Shown one piece after another: positions 7,255 to 15,261 of a stretch of 25,539 nt of DNA. This DNA is from JABABD01 sp965530995. GTDB lineage: Bacteria > Bacteroidota > Bacteroidia > Flavobacteriales > Flavobacteriaceae. Under the pieces are notes generated by a model, which was given only the letters and a program-made list of their open reading frames with translations, ran no database searches and was not told where the DNA came from. The stretch lies in NCBI GenBank assembly GCA_965530995.1, contig CBESOB010000014.1, positions 1-25,539 on the forward strand. The letters are read 5' to 3'. The position numbers and the translations under genes were made by a program. How positions within the stretch are numbered: the stretch's first letter is position 1; the number at the start of each line of letters is the position of its first letter.

Positions 7255-8937
7255 ATGAATAATAGATCTACTTATATTAGAATGTTACTATTGTCATTAT
7301 GTCTCATGGCATTTGTGAATTGTAATAACGAAGAATTAGCGAAAGGCTTCGTAACAGACACAGATGGTGATTCTTTTAACGATAATTCAGATAATTGCCC
7401 GGAATTCTCTAATCCGGATCAATTGGATACAGATTCCGACGGTATAGGAGATGTTTGTGATGAAGACGATGATAATGATGGTGTCTTAGATACTGAAGAT
7501 AATTGTCCATTGGTTGCGAATGCTACTCAACTTGATAGTGATAACAATGGTATAGGAGATGTTTGTGACGACGACGATATCGATGATGATGGCATAGCCA
7601 ACGAAAGCGATAATTGTCCAATGGAGGCTAATACTGATCAATTGGATACAGATCTAGACGGTATAGGAGATGTTTGTGATGAAGACGATGATAACGATGG
7701 TGTTTTGGATATTGATGATAATTGCCCGTTGATTGAGAATGCGGACCAAGCAGATGCTGATAATAATGGGATTGGAGATGCCTGCGAGACAACACCTCCA
7801 GGACCACTACACCCTTGTGAAAATGGTTTTGCAGGACCTTATCCTTGTGATGGTTATGATCTAATGTCGTTCGTGCCAATTTCTACTTTGGCTACAACTG
7901 CTGGGAATCCTGAAGGAAGTGATATTTGGGGTTGGACGGACCCTACAACAGGAAATGAATATGCCTTGGTAGCCACAACAAATAGCACCGCTTTTGTTGA
8001 CATTACAGACCCTTTGGATCCAATTTTCTTGGGAAGGATGGAAACCTCTGGCGGAACTAATTTTTGGAGAGATGTAAAGGTTTACAACAATCATGCATTT
8101 ATTGTGGCAGATAATGTTGGGCAACACGGCATGCAAGTATTTGATCTTACTAGATTGCGAAATGTACCGAATCCTCCAGAAACGTTTGCTCCTGATACAG
8201 TTTATAATGGAGTAGGAAGCTGTCATAATATTGTTATTAACGAAAGTGAGGCTGTTGCCTATTTGGTTGGATGTAATACTGCAAGTGGCGGACCCGTGTT
8301 TATTGATATATCCAACCCAACGAATCCTGTTAGTCTTGGGGCCTATCCGGATAGAGGGTATACGCACGATGCGCAGGTTGTCACTTACAATGGTGCTGAC
8401 ACTGATTATATTGGAAAAGAAATATTCATTGGTAGCAACGCAAACAACGTGGTTATTTTGGATGTAACAGATAAATCGAATGTTGTTTTTATTAGCGAAT
8501 TCGACTATCCTCAATTAAGTTATGCACATCAAGGTTGGTTTACAGAAGACCAACGCTATTTTATTCTAGGAGATGAAGTCGATGAGCTAGATTTTGGAAT
8601 TAACACCAAAACTGTTGTCTTTGATTTTAATGACCTGGACAATCCAATACTATCATCTACATATTCTGGACCTTCAACTGCAATAGACCATAATGGCTAT
8701 GTTCTAGGGGATGAATTTTATTTATCCAATTATACCGCTGGACTTAGAGTATTGGATATAACGAATATTGCTGCCTCATCCAATTCAATGAGTGAGATTG
8801 GTTACTTCGATACTTATCCATCCAATAATAACACCAGTTTTAATGGCGTTTGGAGCGCCTATCCATATTTCGCTAGTGGCAATATTGTTATATGCGATAT
8901 AAATAGCGGTTTGTTTGTGGTGAGAAAAAGTGAATGA
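7255..8937 (+). CDS. Choice-of-anchor B / LVIVD propeller lipoprotein with thrombospondin type 3 repeats
   Basis: This 560-residue protein starts with a signal peptide and a probable lipobox Cys23 followed by NNEE, an acidic tail of the kind that sends flavobacterial lipoproteins to the cell surface. Residues about 35-178 are thrombospondin type 3 calcium-binding repeats, with repeated DxDxDGIGDxCD and DNCP units. Residues about 195-558 match the choice-of-anchor B domain (LVIVD-type beta-propeller), with repeated 'VDITDP', 'IDISNP' and 'LDVTDK' strands. The blades carry blade-equivalent histidines at 324, 371, 425 and 479, each followed by Asn, Asp or Gln. It is the first gene of a four-gene run that ends with an MbnP/MbnH-like pair. 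Its function is unknown; a surface binding or scaffold role, possibly metal-linked, is inferred. Confidence 0.85.
   Translation: MNNRSTYIRMLLLSLCLMAFVNCNNEELAKGFVTDTDGDSFNDNSDNCPEFSNPDQLDTDSDGIGDVCDEDDDNDGVLDTEDNCPLVANATQLDSDNNGIGDVCDDDDIDDDGIANESDNCPMEANTDQLDTDLDGIGDVCDEDDDNDGVLDIDDNCPLIENADQADADNNGIGDACETTPPGPLHPCENGFAGPYPCDGYDLMSFVPISTLATTAGNPEGSDIWGWTDPTTGNEYALVATTNSTAFVDITDPLDPIFLGRMETSGGTNFWRDVKVYNNHAFIVADNVGQHGMQVFDLTRLRNVPNPPETFAPDTVYNGVGSCHNIVINESEAVAYLVGCNTASGGPVFIDISNPTNPVSLGAYPDRGYTHDAQVVTYNGADTDYIGKEIFIGSNANNVVILDVTDKSNVVFISEFDYPQLSYAHQGWFTEDQRYFILGDEVDELDFGINTKTVVFDFNDLDNPILSSTYSGPSTAIDHNGYVLGDEFYLSNYTAGLRVLDITNIAASSNSMSEIGYFDTYPSNNNTSFNGVWSAYPYFASGNIVICDINSGLFVVRKSE
7441..7703 (+). 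repeat. Nucleotide-level tandem repeats of the TSP3 region
   Basis: The 44 bases at 7441-7484 and at 7660-7703 differ at one position, 219 bp (73 codons) apart, and a shorter related copy starts at 7549. The repeat follows the two-unit periodicity of the calcium-binding repeats. Near identity at silent positions points to recent internal duplication or gene conversion, and to possible length variation between strains. Confidence 0.9.
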
Positions 8938-8952
8938 TTTTAATTTCCTCTT

Positions 8953-10308
8953 ATGCTAAAATCCTACAGAAATATTCTTCTTCTAATACTATTAGTAGCC
9001 AACGGAGTTCATATCGGATGTTCTTCTAAAGACGATGAAAGCCCGATTGATCAAAGCCCGATGATTTTCCTTAATGAAATAGATTCTGTGATTACCTTGG
9101 GAGGTACTAAAAATGAATCGGCACGATCCATTAAGAATACGAGTGATGGCGGTTATGTTATACTAGGATATACCCAAAGTATGGATGGAGATATCAGTGA
9201 TAAGCAAAATGAGAGTTTTGATTATTGGATACTGAAATATGACGTACAGAATTCCTTGCAGTGGTCCAAGACTTATGGGGGAACTGGTACTGATGTAGGC
9301 AGCGATATTGTCCAGACCAATGATGGCGGCTATGCCATTATTGGATATAGCACTAGTTCGGATGAGGATGTCACAGAAAATGCTGGGGCTCATGATTATT
9401 GGATTGCAAAACTTGATACCACTGGAAATATTTCCTGGCAAAAGTCTTTTGGATATTCAGGAACTGATGATGGATTATCAATCATTCAAGCCTCTGATAA
9501 TGGCTATTTGATTACAGGAGTCTTAGACGTAAGCGCATCAGGAGGGGCTGGTAATACGAGAAATGCAAATTCAAGACATGCCGGAGGAGATTACTGGGCG
9601 ATCAAACTGGATACAAGTGGAACTTTGCAATGGAGTAAGTACTTTGGAGGCTCCTTTACCGATACACCTTTCGATGTCATTCAAACCAATACTGGATATA
9701 TATTAGTGGGGGCTTCTGATAGTAATGATGTAGACATTACCAATAGTAATGGTCAATACGATTTTTGGGTCATCAACATATCAAATACCGGAGCATTGAT
9801 TTGGGAAAAGTCATTCGGAGGATCCGAAATCGATGAGGCACGAGCCATAGTACATTCAGGCGATGGAAATTTCCTGATTGTCGGTGATACTAGGAGTAAT
9901 GATGTGGATATATCTGAAAATCTAGGTGGCGCTGATTTGTGGGTCATTAAAATTGATTCTTTAGGTGAATTGTTATGGGAAAAGACTCTGGGAGGAAGCA
10001 GTTTTGATGTTGGAAGATCAATTAAAAAAATGCAGGATGGTGGGTTTTTGGTGAGTGGTAGCTCAAGAAGTTCAGACGGAGATGTCAATATCAATCAAGG
10101 TCAGAATGATGCTTGGGTCCTGAAAATAAATAATATGGGTAATTTGGAATGGGAGAAATCCATTGGAGGAACCTCCATTGATTTTGCAAATGATGCCATT
10201 GAATTAATTGACGGTAGTGTTATTGCCGTTGGGGAAACCATTAGTAATGATGGAGATATTATACTGAATCAAGGCTTCACGGATTTATTGATTATTAAAC
10301 TTAAATGA
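8953..10308 (+). CDS. Seven-repeat beta-propeller-like lipoprotein
   Basis: This 451-residue protein has a signal peptide ending in the lipobox HIGC with Cys23, followed by SSKDDE, a good surface-export-type lipoprotein tail. The rest is seven repeats of about 55-65 residues built on the pattern 'LGGxxxDxaxxixxxxDGGyxixGxtxSxDgDvxxxxGxxDxWvxKxdxxGxlxWxKs'. The first repeat follows a lone strand (VITLGG) and the last ends in IIKLK, which suggests ring closure by complementary strands, as in a seven-bladed propeller. No catalytic motif was recognised. The gene begins 15 bp after the choice-of-anchor B gene and overlaps the start of the MbnP-like gene by four bases (ATGA), so it is cotranscribed and probably translationally coupled. 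Function unknown. Confidence 0.8.
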   Translation: MLKSYRNILLLILLVANGVHIGCSSKDDESPIDQSPMIFLNEIDSVITLGGTKNESARSIKNTSDGGYVILGYTQSMDGDISDKQNESFDYWILKYDVQNSLQWSKTYGGTGTDVGSDIVQTNDGGYAIIGYSTSSDEDVTENAGAHDYWIAKLDTTGNISWQKSFGYSGTDDGLSIIQASDNGYLITGVLDVSASGGAGNTRNANSRHAGGDYWAIKLDTSGTLQWSKYFGGSFTDTPFDVIQTNTGYILVGASDSNDVDITNSNGQYDFWVINISNTGALIWEKSFGGSEIDEARAIVHSGDGNFLIVGDTRSNDVDISENLGGADLWVIKIDSLGELLWEKTLGGSSFDVGRSIKKMQDGGFLVSGSSRSSDGDVNINQGQNDAWVLKINNMGNLEWEKSIGGTSIDFANDAIELIDGSVIAVGETISNDGDIILNQGFTDLLIIKLK

Positions 10309-11093
10309 AAATGAAAATGAAAAAAGTTGTTTTAATAATAGGCTCAATCATGATTTTATGGTCATGCGGTAACGACGATAATGTCGATAACCAAAAACAA
10401 GAAGTCCAAGTAGCATTTAGTTTTACTCACAATTGGGATGGTGCCGATGTCACTTCGGCAGATTTCAATACAATACAGTACACTAATGAGAATGGCGAGC
10501 AATTAAGTATTGAACGCTTAAGATACCTGATTTCCGATGTCACGTTCATTAAAGATAGTGGAGAAGAATTTTCTGTAGATGATTATAACTTAATTGATGT
10601 CACCAATAATACGGGTTTAACATATGCGCCTTCCATCCAGCTTCCAGAAGGGACATATACCAGTATTAGGTTTACTTTTGGGTTTGATAATGAAGATAAC
10701 GTTGACGGGGCTTATCTAGATCTTAATTCAGCATCTTTCAATGTTCCTTTTATGTTAGGAGGTGGTTATCATTTTATGCAATTCGACGGTAAATATATAG
10801 ACGATACGAGTATGGAGACTGGATTTAATTATCATGCGATTAGAGCAGTGGATAATCCAGGGACTAGCCCTACATTTCCACAAGACACATTTTTTGAGGT
10901 CGATTTAGGTACTGTATCCATTACAGATGATGCAACCCTTGAGGTGCGAATGAATATCGCTGAGTGGTTCAAGAACCCACATATTTGGAATCTAAATGAT
11001 CTCGACACAGTGTTGATGCCTAACTCTACTGCCCAGATCATGATGTATGATAATGGAAGAACTGTTTTTAGTCTTGGTAATGTTATCCAATAA
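10305..11093 (+). CDS. MbnP-like copper-binding family lipoprotein
   Basis: This 262-residue protein has a signal peptide with lipobox Cys21 (LWSC) followed by GNDDN. The body matches the MbnP family: VAFSFTHNWDG, YTNENGEQLSIERLRYLISDV, FGFDNEDN, a GGGYHFMQFDG segment and the C-terminal AEWFKNPHIWN. In the characterised MbnP, copper binding depends on a kynurenine formed from a tryptophan by the partner di-heme enzyme MbnH. Candidate tryptophans here are Trp44, Trp221 and Trp228; which one, if any, is modified needs an alignment. Three ATG codons lie in a row (10305, 10311, 10317); the first overlaps the previous stop. The MbnH-like gene begins directly after the stop codon, with no intervening base. 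Confidence 0.8.
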   Translation: MKMKMKKVVLIIGSIMILWSCGNDDNVDNQKQEVQVAFSFTHNWDGADVTSADFNTIQYTNENGEQLSIERLRYLISDVTFIKDSGEEFSVDDYNLIDVTNNTGLTYAPSIQLPEGTYTSIRFTFGFDNEDNVDGAYLDLNSASFNVPFMLGGGYHFMQFDGKYIDDTSMETGFNYHAIRAVDNPGTSPTFPQDTFFEVDLGTVSITDDATLEVRMNIAEWFKNPHIWNLNDLDTVLMPNSTAQIMMYDNGRTVFSLGNVIQ

Positions 11094-12164
11094 ATGAAGA
11101 ATAAATTTAGCATATTTTTGATTTCAATCGGAATGGGTTTCTTTAGTTCCTGTTCCAATGAAAGTATTCAACAATATGAACCAACACCATTGAATTTAGA
11201 TATCCCTCCTTTATTCGAACAGACTATTATTCCTCCAGTAATACCTTTTAATAACCCTATGACAGTTGAAGGTATCGCGCTTGGTAAGACGTTGTTTTTT
11301 GACCCGATACTTTCAGGGGATAATACACAGGCCTGTGCAAGTTGCCATGCGCCTCAAAATGCATTTACAGATGATACTGCATTTAGTGTTGGCATAGATG
11401 GATTGTTTGGCAATCGAAATTCAATGCCCTTATTCAACCTTGCATGGAATTATAATGAACGATTTACTTGGGATGGCCGAGAATTGAGTCTAGAAAGGCA
11501 AGCACTCGAACCAGTAGCTAATCCCATCGAAATGCACAGCAATTGGAGTGAGGTTGTTGCTGAATTACAAAGCCATGAAGAATATCCAGGACTATTTGAA
11601 TTGGCCTTTGGCACTTCTGAAATAGATTCGACCTTTGTTACTAGAGCCATTGCTCAGTTTGAACGCACCTTAATTTCAGGAGATTCAAGATTTGACAGGC
11701 ATTTGTTAGGCGAAGAAACATTGACTCCGGAAGAACTTAACGGTTTCGATGTGTTCATGGACGAAGCAAGAGGTGACTGTTTTCATTGTCACGGTAACGC
11801 AAATAATCCGCTATGGACAGACAATATCTTCCATAATAATGGTTTAGATGCCAATTTCACGGATCTAGGTTTAGGTGCCGTTACAGGAGACCCATCGGAT
11901 AACGGGAAATTCAGGTCCCCTTCAATCAGGAATTTGGCATTCACCGCACCATATATGCACGACGGTCGCTTTGCAACTCTTGATGAGGTCATTGACCATT
12001 ATAGTGAGGGGCTTCAAGATTCACCGACGATAGATCCACTTATGAAAATGGTCGATCAAGGGGGAGTTCATCTTTCAGGTCAAGATAAGGCAGACCTGAA
12101 ACAGTTTCTACTATCCTTGACGGATGAAGCTTTTGTCAATAATCCAGACTTCCAGAATCGATAA
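11094..12164 (+). CDS. Di-heme cytochrome c peroxidase family lipoprotein (MbnH/MauG-like)
   Basis: This 356-residue protein has a signal peptide and a probable lipobox Cys20 (SSCSNES). Two CxxCH c-type haem sites are present: CASCH (81-85) in the N-terminal domain and CFHCH (229-233) in the C-terminal domain. FRSPSIRNLAFTAPYMHDGRF follows, typical of the CcpA/MauG superfamily. The members either reduce hydrogen peroxide or, as in MauG and MbnH, oxidise residues of a protein partner through a bis-Fe(IV) state. Direct adjacency (TAA-ATG) to the MbnP-like gene argues for the MbnH-type role, but peroxidase activity cannot be excluded. It is the last gene of the four-gene run; a new promoter for the SUF locus follows. 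Confidence 0.88.
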   Translation: MKNKFSIFLISIGMGFFSSCSNESIQQYEPTPLNLDIPPLFEQTIIPPVIPFNNPMTVEGIALGKTLFFDPILSGDNTQACASCHAPQNAFTDDTAFSVGIDGLFGNRNSMPLFNLAWNYNERFTWDGRELSLERQALEPVANPIEMHSNWSEVVAELQSHEEYPGLFELAFGTSEIDSTFVTRAIAQFERTLISGDSRFDRHLLGEETLTPEELNGFDVFMDEARGDCFHCHGNANNPLWTDNIFHNNGLDANFTDLGLGAVTGDPSDNGKFRSPSIRNLAFTAPYMHDGRFATLDEVIDHYSEGLQDSPTIDPLMKMVDQGGVHLSGQDKADLKQFLLSLTDEAFVNNPDFQNR

Positions 12165-12202
12165 GATTTCCCTATCAAGGCATTTGCTAATATAATGTTA
12201 GG

Positions 12203-12237
12203 TTGTATGGTAAAAAGGGACTTAAATTGTATATTTG
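12203..12237 (+). promoter_or_regulatory. Candidate promoter of the SUF locus
   Basis: TATATTTG at 12230-12237 matches the Bacteroidota -7 consensus TAnnTTTG, and a TTG lies at 12203-12205. The 24-bp spacer is slightly long. The -7 box ends 29 bp before the first SUF gene. No operator for an iron-sulfur or oxidative-stress regulator was recognised. Confidence 0.55.
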
Positions 12238-12266
12238 CTCACTATTTAGAATAAATCTGAATAATT

Positions 12267-12596
12267 ATGATAAAAGTATCTGATACCGCTAAGAAAAAGG
12301 TCGTAGAACTTATGACAGACGATGGGTTTGATGCCAATTCGGATTACGTTCGTGTTGGTGTTAAAAGTGGCGGTTGTTCAGGACTTTCTTATGACCTAAA
12401 TTTCGACAAGTCGCAAGATGAAGGAGATAAGATATTTGAGGATAATGGTGTTAAGATCATTGTAGACAAGAAAAGTTTCTTATATCTTATCGGTACTACT
12501 TTGGAGTATTCAGGGGGGTTGAATGGAACGGGGTTTGTTTTTAATAATCCGAATGCGAATAGAACATGTGGTTGTGGTGAAAGTTTTTCACTTTAA
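12267..12596 (+). CDS. sufA: A-type iron-sulfur carrier (HesB/IscA/SufA family)
   Basis: This 109-residue cytoplasmic protein accepts Fe-S clusters from the SufBCD scaffold and passes them to target proteins. The three conserved cysteines of A-type carriers are present: Cys37 in SGGCSGLSY and Cys101 and Cys103 in the C-terminal CGCG. Length is typical. It is the first gene of the SUF locus, 21 bp before sufB, and has its own upstream promoter. The symbol is given by context; sequence alone does not separate SufA from IscA or ErpA, but no ISC genes are seen in the window. Confidence 0.92.
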   Translation: MIKVSDTAKKKVVELMTDDGFDANSDYVRVGVKSGGCSGLSYDLNFDKSQDEGDKIFEDNGVKIIVDKKSFLYLIGTTLEYSGGLNGTGFVFNNPNANRTCGCGESFSL

Positions 12597-12617
12597 TTTT
12601 TTTGAAGAAAATCGAAG

Positions 12618-14066
12618 ATGAGTAAATATACAGAAGACGATTTAAGAGAAGAACTGAAAACCAAGGAATATGAGTATGGTTTTTATACGGATATTGATTC
12701 TGAAACATTTCCTAATGGATTGGATGAAGATATAGTTCGTGCCATTTCCAAGAAAAAAGAGGAACCTCAATGGATGACCGATTGGCGTTTAGAGGCCTTC
12801 CGTGCCTGGCAAAAAATGGAGGAACCTGAATGGGCCAATGTTCATTATAAAAAACCTGATTTTCAAGGCATTTCTTACTATTCCGCTCCAAACGGCAAGG
12901 CAAAGTACGATAGCATTGATGAGGTGGATCCTGAACTGTTGGCAACGTTTGAGAAGCTTGGGATTTCCCTTGACGAGCAAAAGATGCTCGCTGGTGTAGC
13001 CATGGATGTTGTTATAGATTCAGTGTCTGTAGCCACGACTTTCAAGAAAACATTGGGCGAAAAAGGCATCATTTTCATGAGTATTTCGGAAGCCATTAAA
13101 GAACACCCGGAGCTGGTCAAGAAATATATGGGAACAATCGTTCCTCAAAAAGACAATTTCTATGCGGCTCTTAATAGTGCGGTCTTTAGTGATGGGTCAT
13201 TTTGTTACATCCCCAAAGGTGTGCGTTGCCCTATGGAACTCTCTACCTATTTTAGGATCAACCAGGCAGGAACAGGTCAGTTTGAGAGAACCTTGGTGAT
13301 TGCCGATGAAGGTAGTTATGTTTCGTATCTAGAAGGTTGTACGGCGCCAAGTCGTGATGAAAACCAATTGCATGCAGCGGTGGTTGAGTTGATTGCACTA
13401 GATGATGCAGAAATAAAATACAGCACCGTTCAGAATTGGTATCCAGGGAATGCAGAAGGCAAAGGCGGTGTATACAACTTTGTAACCAAGCGCGGTTTAT
13501 GTGAGAAAAATGCTAAAATATCTTGGACTCAAGTAGAGACCGGCTCGGCGGTAACCTGGAAATATCCTTCTTGCATACTTAAAGGAGACAATTCGGTTGG
13601 TGAATTCTATTCGATTGCTGTTACAAATAACTATCAGCAAGCAGATACTGGAACTAAAATGATTCACTTAGGAAAGAATACTAAGAGTACCATAATTTCA
13701 AAAGGCGTATCAGCCGGAAAATCGCAAAATAGCTACCGTGGATTAGTGAAGATAGCTCCTAATGCTGACAATGCAAGGAATTTTTCACAATGCGATAGTT
13801 TGCTAATGGGAAATGAGTGCGGTGCGCATACCTTCCCTTATATCGAAGTAAAGAATAAGACGGCACAGATTGAACACGAGGCTACAACCAGTAAAATTGG
13901 GGAAGACCAGATTTTTTACTGTAATCAAAGAGGTATTAATACAGAAAAAGCCATCGCTTTGATAGTAAATGGATTCAGTAAAGAGGTGTTGAATAAACTG
14001 CCAATGGAATTTGCGGTGGAAGCTCAAAAATTATTAGAAATCTCCTTAGAGGGTTCTGTAGGATAA
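12618..14066 (+). CDS. sufB: Fe-S cluster assembly scaffold subunit SufB
   Basis: This 482-residue SufB forms the SufBC2D scaffold on which clusters are built in the cytoplasm. Characteristic segments are FSDGSFCYIPKGVRCPMELSTYF, SYLEGCTAPSRDENQLHAAVVEL, YSTVQNWYPGN, SYRGLVKI and QCDSLLMGNECGAHTFPY. The Cys in NECGAH lies where the E. coli protein uses a cysteine at the SufB-SufD interface. Length is normal for bacterial SufB. It is followed after 11 bp by a small lipoprotein gene that separates it from sufC. Confidence 0.97.
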   Translation: MSKYTEDDLREELKTKEYEYGFYTDIDSETFPNGLDEDIVRAISKKKEEPQWMTDWRLEAFRAWQKMEEPEWANVHYKKPDFQGISYYSAPNGKAKYDSIDEVDPELLATFEKLGISLDEQKMLAGVAMDVVIDSVSVATTFKKTLGEKGIIFMSISEAIKEHPELVKKYMGTIVPQKDNFYAALNSAVFSDGSFCYIPKGVRCPMELSTYFRINQAGTGQFERTLVIADEGSYVSYLEGCTAPSRDENQLHAAVVELIALDDAEIKYSTVQNWYPGNAEGKGGVYNFVTKRGLCEKNAKISWTQVETGSAVTWKYPSCILKGDNSVGEFYSIAVTNNYQQADTGTKMIHLGKNTKSTIISKGVSAGKSQNSYRGLVKIAPNADNARNFSQCDSLLMGNECGAHTFPYIEVKNKTAQIEHEATTSKIGEDQIFYCNQRGINTEKAIALIVNGFSKEVLNKLPMEFAVEAQKLLEISLEGSVG

Positions 14067-14077
14067 ATAAAGAAGAA

Positions 14078-14497
14078 ATGAATAAAACACTTCTATCAAT
14101 AGCAATTGTGTTCAGCATTTTTGCTTGTAAAAATGATTCAAAGAAAGAAGTTGGTGTTGAGGAAACGCCTCAAGTAGATATCACCAAGGACAACACTGGC
14201 ATAAAAGAACTTAGAGGCGAATTCATATATTTTGCAGATGCAGCAGTATTGCAAACGCCAACCGAGGTTTATGGCGTGGTCATAGATTCCATGATGCATG
14301 TTCTAGAGAGTCAAGTAAAAGAGTTTAAAAAAGAAGCCACAGACATGGTGCCTGTGACCGTTAGAGGGAAAATTTCGGCAAAACCTGAGGGCGAAGAAGG
14401 TTGGCCATATAGGGTTGAAATCCTTGAGGTCTTGAAAGTATTTCCACCGAAAGCGGAAGACAATAATGTTATCAAAATAGAAAAGCAAACCAAATAA
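14078..14497 (+). CDS. Small lipoprotein of unknown function inside the SUF locus
   Basis: This 139-residue protein begins with a short signal peptide and lipobox (IFAC, Cys17) followed by KNDSKKE, so a lipid-anchored periplasmic or surface protein is expected. The C-terminal part, VTVRGKISAKPEGEEGWPYRVEILEVLKV, suggests a small beta-barrel of the OB type, but I do not recognise a named family. It sits 11 bp after sufB and one base before sufC, on the same strand, so it is almost certainly in the same transcript as the cytoplasmic Fe-S assembly genes. Why an envelope protein is encoded here is unclear. Confidence 0.75.
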   Translation: MNKTLLSIAIVFSIFACKNDSKKEVGVEETPQVDITKDNTGIKELRGEFIYFADAAVLQTPTEVYGVVIDSMMHVLESQVKEFKKEATDMVPVTVRGKISAKPEGEEGWPYRVEILEVLKVFPPKAEDNNVIKIEKQTK

Positions 14498-14498
14498 G

Positions 14499-15251
14499 AT
14501 GTTAGAGATAAAGAACTTGCAAGCAAGTGTGGAGGACAAGAATATATTGAGAGGAATAAACCTTAAGGTCAATCCTGGTGAAGTACATGCCATTATGGGA
14601 CCTAACGGATCAGGTAAAAGCACCCTAGCTTCTGTGGTCGCTGGTAAGGAAGAGTATGAAGTAACTGATGGTAGTATTCTTTTTGAAGGTGAAGATATCG
14701 AAGAATTATCTGCTGAAGAAAGAGCACATAAAGGGGTTTTTATGTCGTTTCAGTATCCAGTTGAAATTCCTGGGGTTACCGTTACGAATTTCATGAAAAC
14801 CGCTATTAATGAAACGCGGAAAGCGAAAGGACTGGAAGACATGCCGGCCAAAGACATGCTGAAAATGATTCGTGAGAAATCAGAGATGTTGGAAATTGAC
14901 CGTAAATTCTTGTCAAGGTCCCTAAATCAAGGGTTTTCAGGTGGAGAGAAAAAGCGAAATGAGATTTTTCAGATGGCTATGTTAGAGCCTAAATTGGCTA
15001 TTCTCGATGAAACGGATTCAGGTCTCGATATTGATGCCTTACGTATTGTTGCGAATGGTGTCAATAAGCTGCGAAGTAAAGACAATGCTGTCGTGGTAAT
15101 CACGCATTATCAGAGATTACTTGATTATATAATTCCAGACTTTGTACATGTGTTGTATGAAGGTCGTATCGTTAAATCCGGTGGAAAAGAGTTAGCACAC
15201 GAGCTTGAAGAAAAAGGCTATGATTGGATCAAAGAAGAAGTGAACGCTTAA
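14499..15251 (+). CDS. sufC: Fe-S assembly ATPase SufC
   Basis: This 250-residue ABC-type ATPase powers conformational changes in the SufBC2D complex. Visible motifs are Walker A (GPNGSGKST), a Q-loop region (MSFQYPVEIPG), the signature FSGGEKKRNE, Walker B (LAILDETDSGLD) and the H-loop (VVITHYQRLL). The sequence DETDSGLDID is typical of SufC. Length is normal. The start codon follows the upstream lipoprotein stop after a single base, which suggests coupled translation. Confidence 0.97.
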   Translation: MLEIKNLQASVEDKNILRGINLKVNPGEVHAIMGPNGSGKSTLASVVAGKEEYEVTDGSILFEGEDIEELSAEERAHKGVFMSFQYPVEIPGVTVTNFMKTAINETRKAKGLEDMPAKDMLKMIREKSEMLEIDRKFLSRSLNQGFSGGEKKRNEIFQMAMLEPKLAILDETDSGLDIDALRIVANGVNKLRSKDNAVVVITHYQRLLDYIIPDFVHVLYEGRIVKSGGKELAHELEEKGYDWIKEEVNA

Positions 15252-15261
15252 TTAAAGGCAA

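Noticed and set aside
7861..8514. Long open frame on the - strand inside the choice-of-anchor B gene (217 codons)
   Set aside because: It is the mirror of a well-supported coding frame with clear domain motifs; its translation has no recognisable domain and its composition follows from the opposite strand.
14303..14623. Open frame on the - strand across the lipoprotein/sufC boundary
   Set aside because: It overlaps two genes with clear signal peptide and ABC motifs; no domain, promoter or neighbour supports it.
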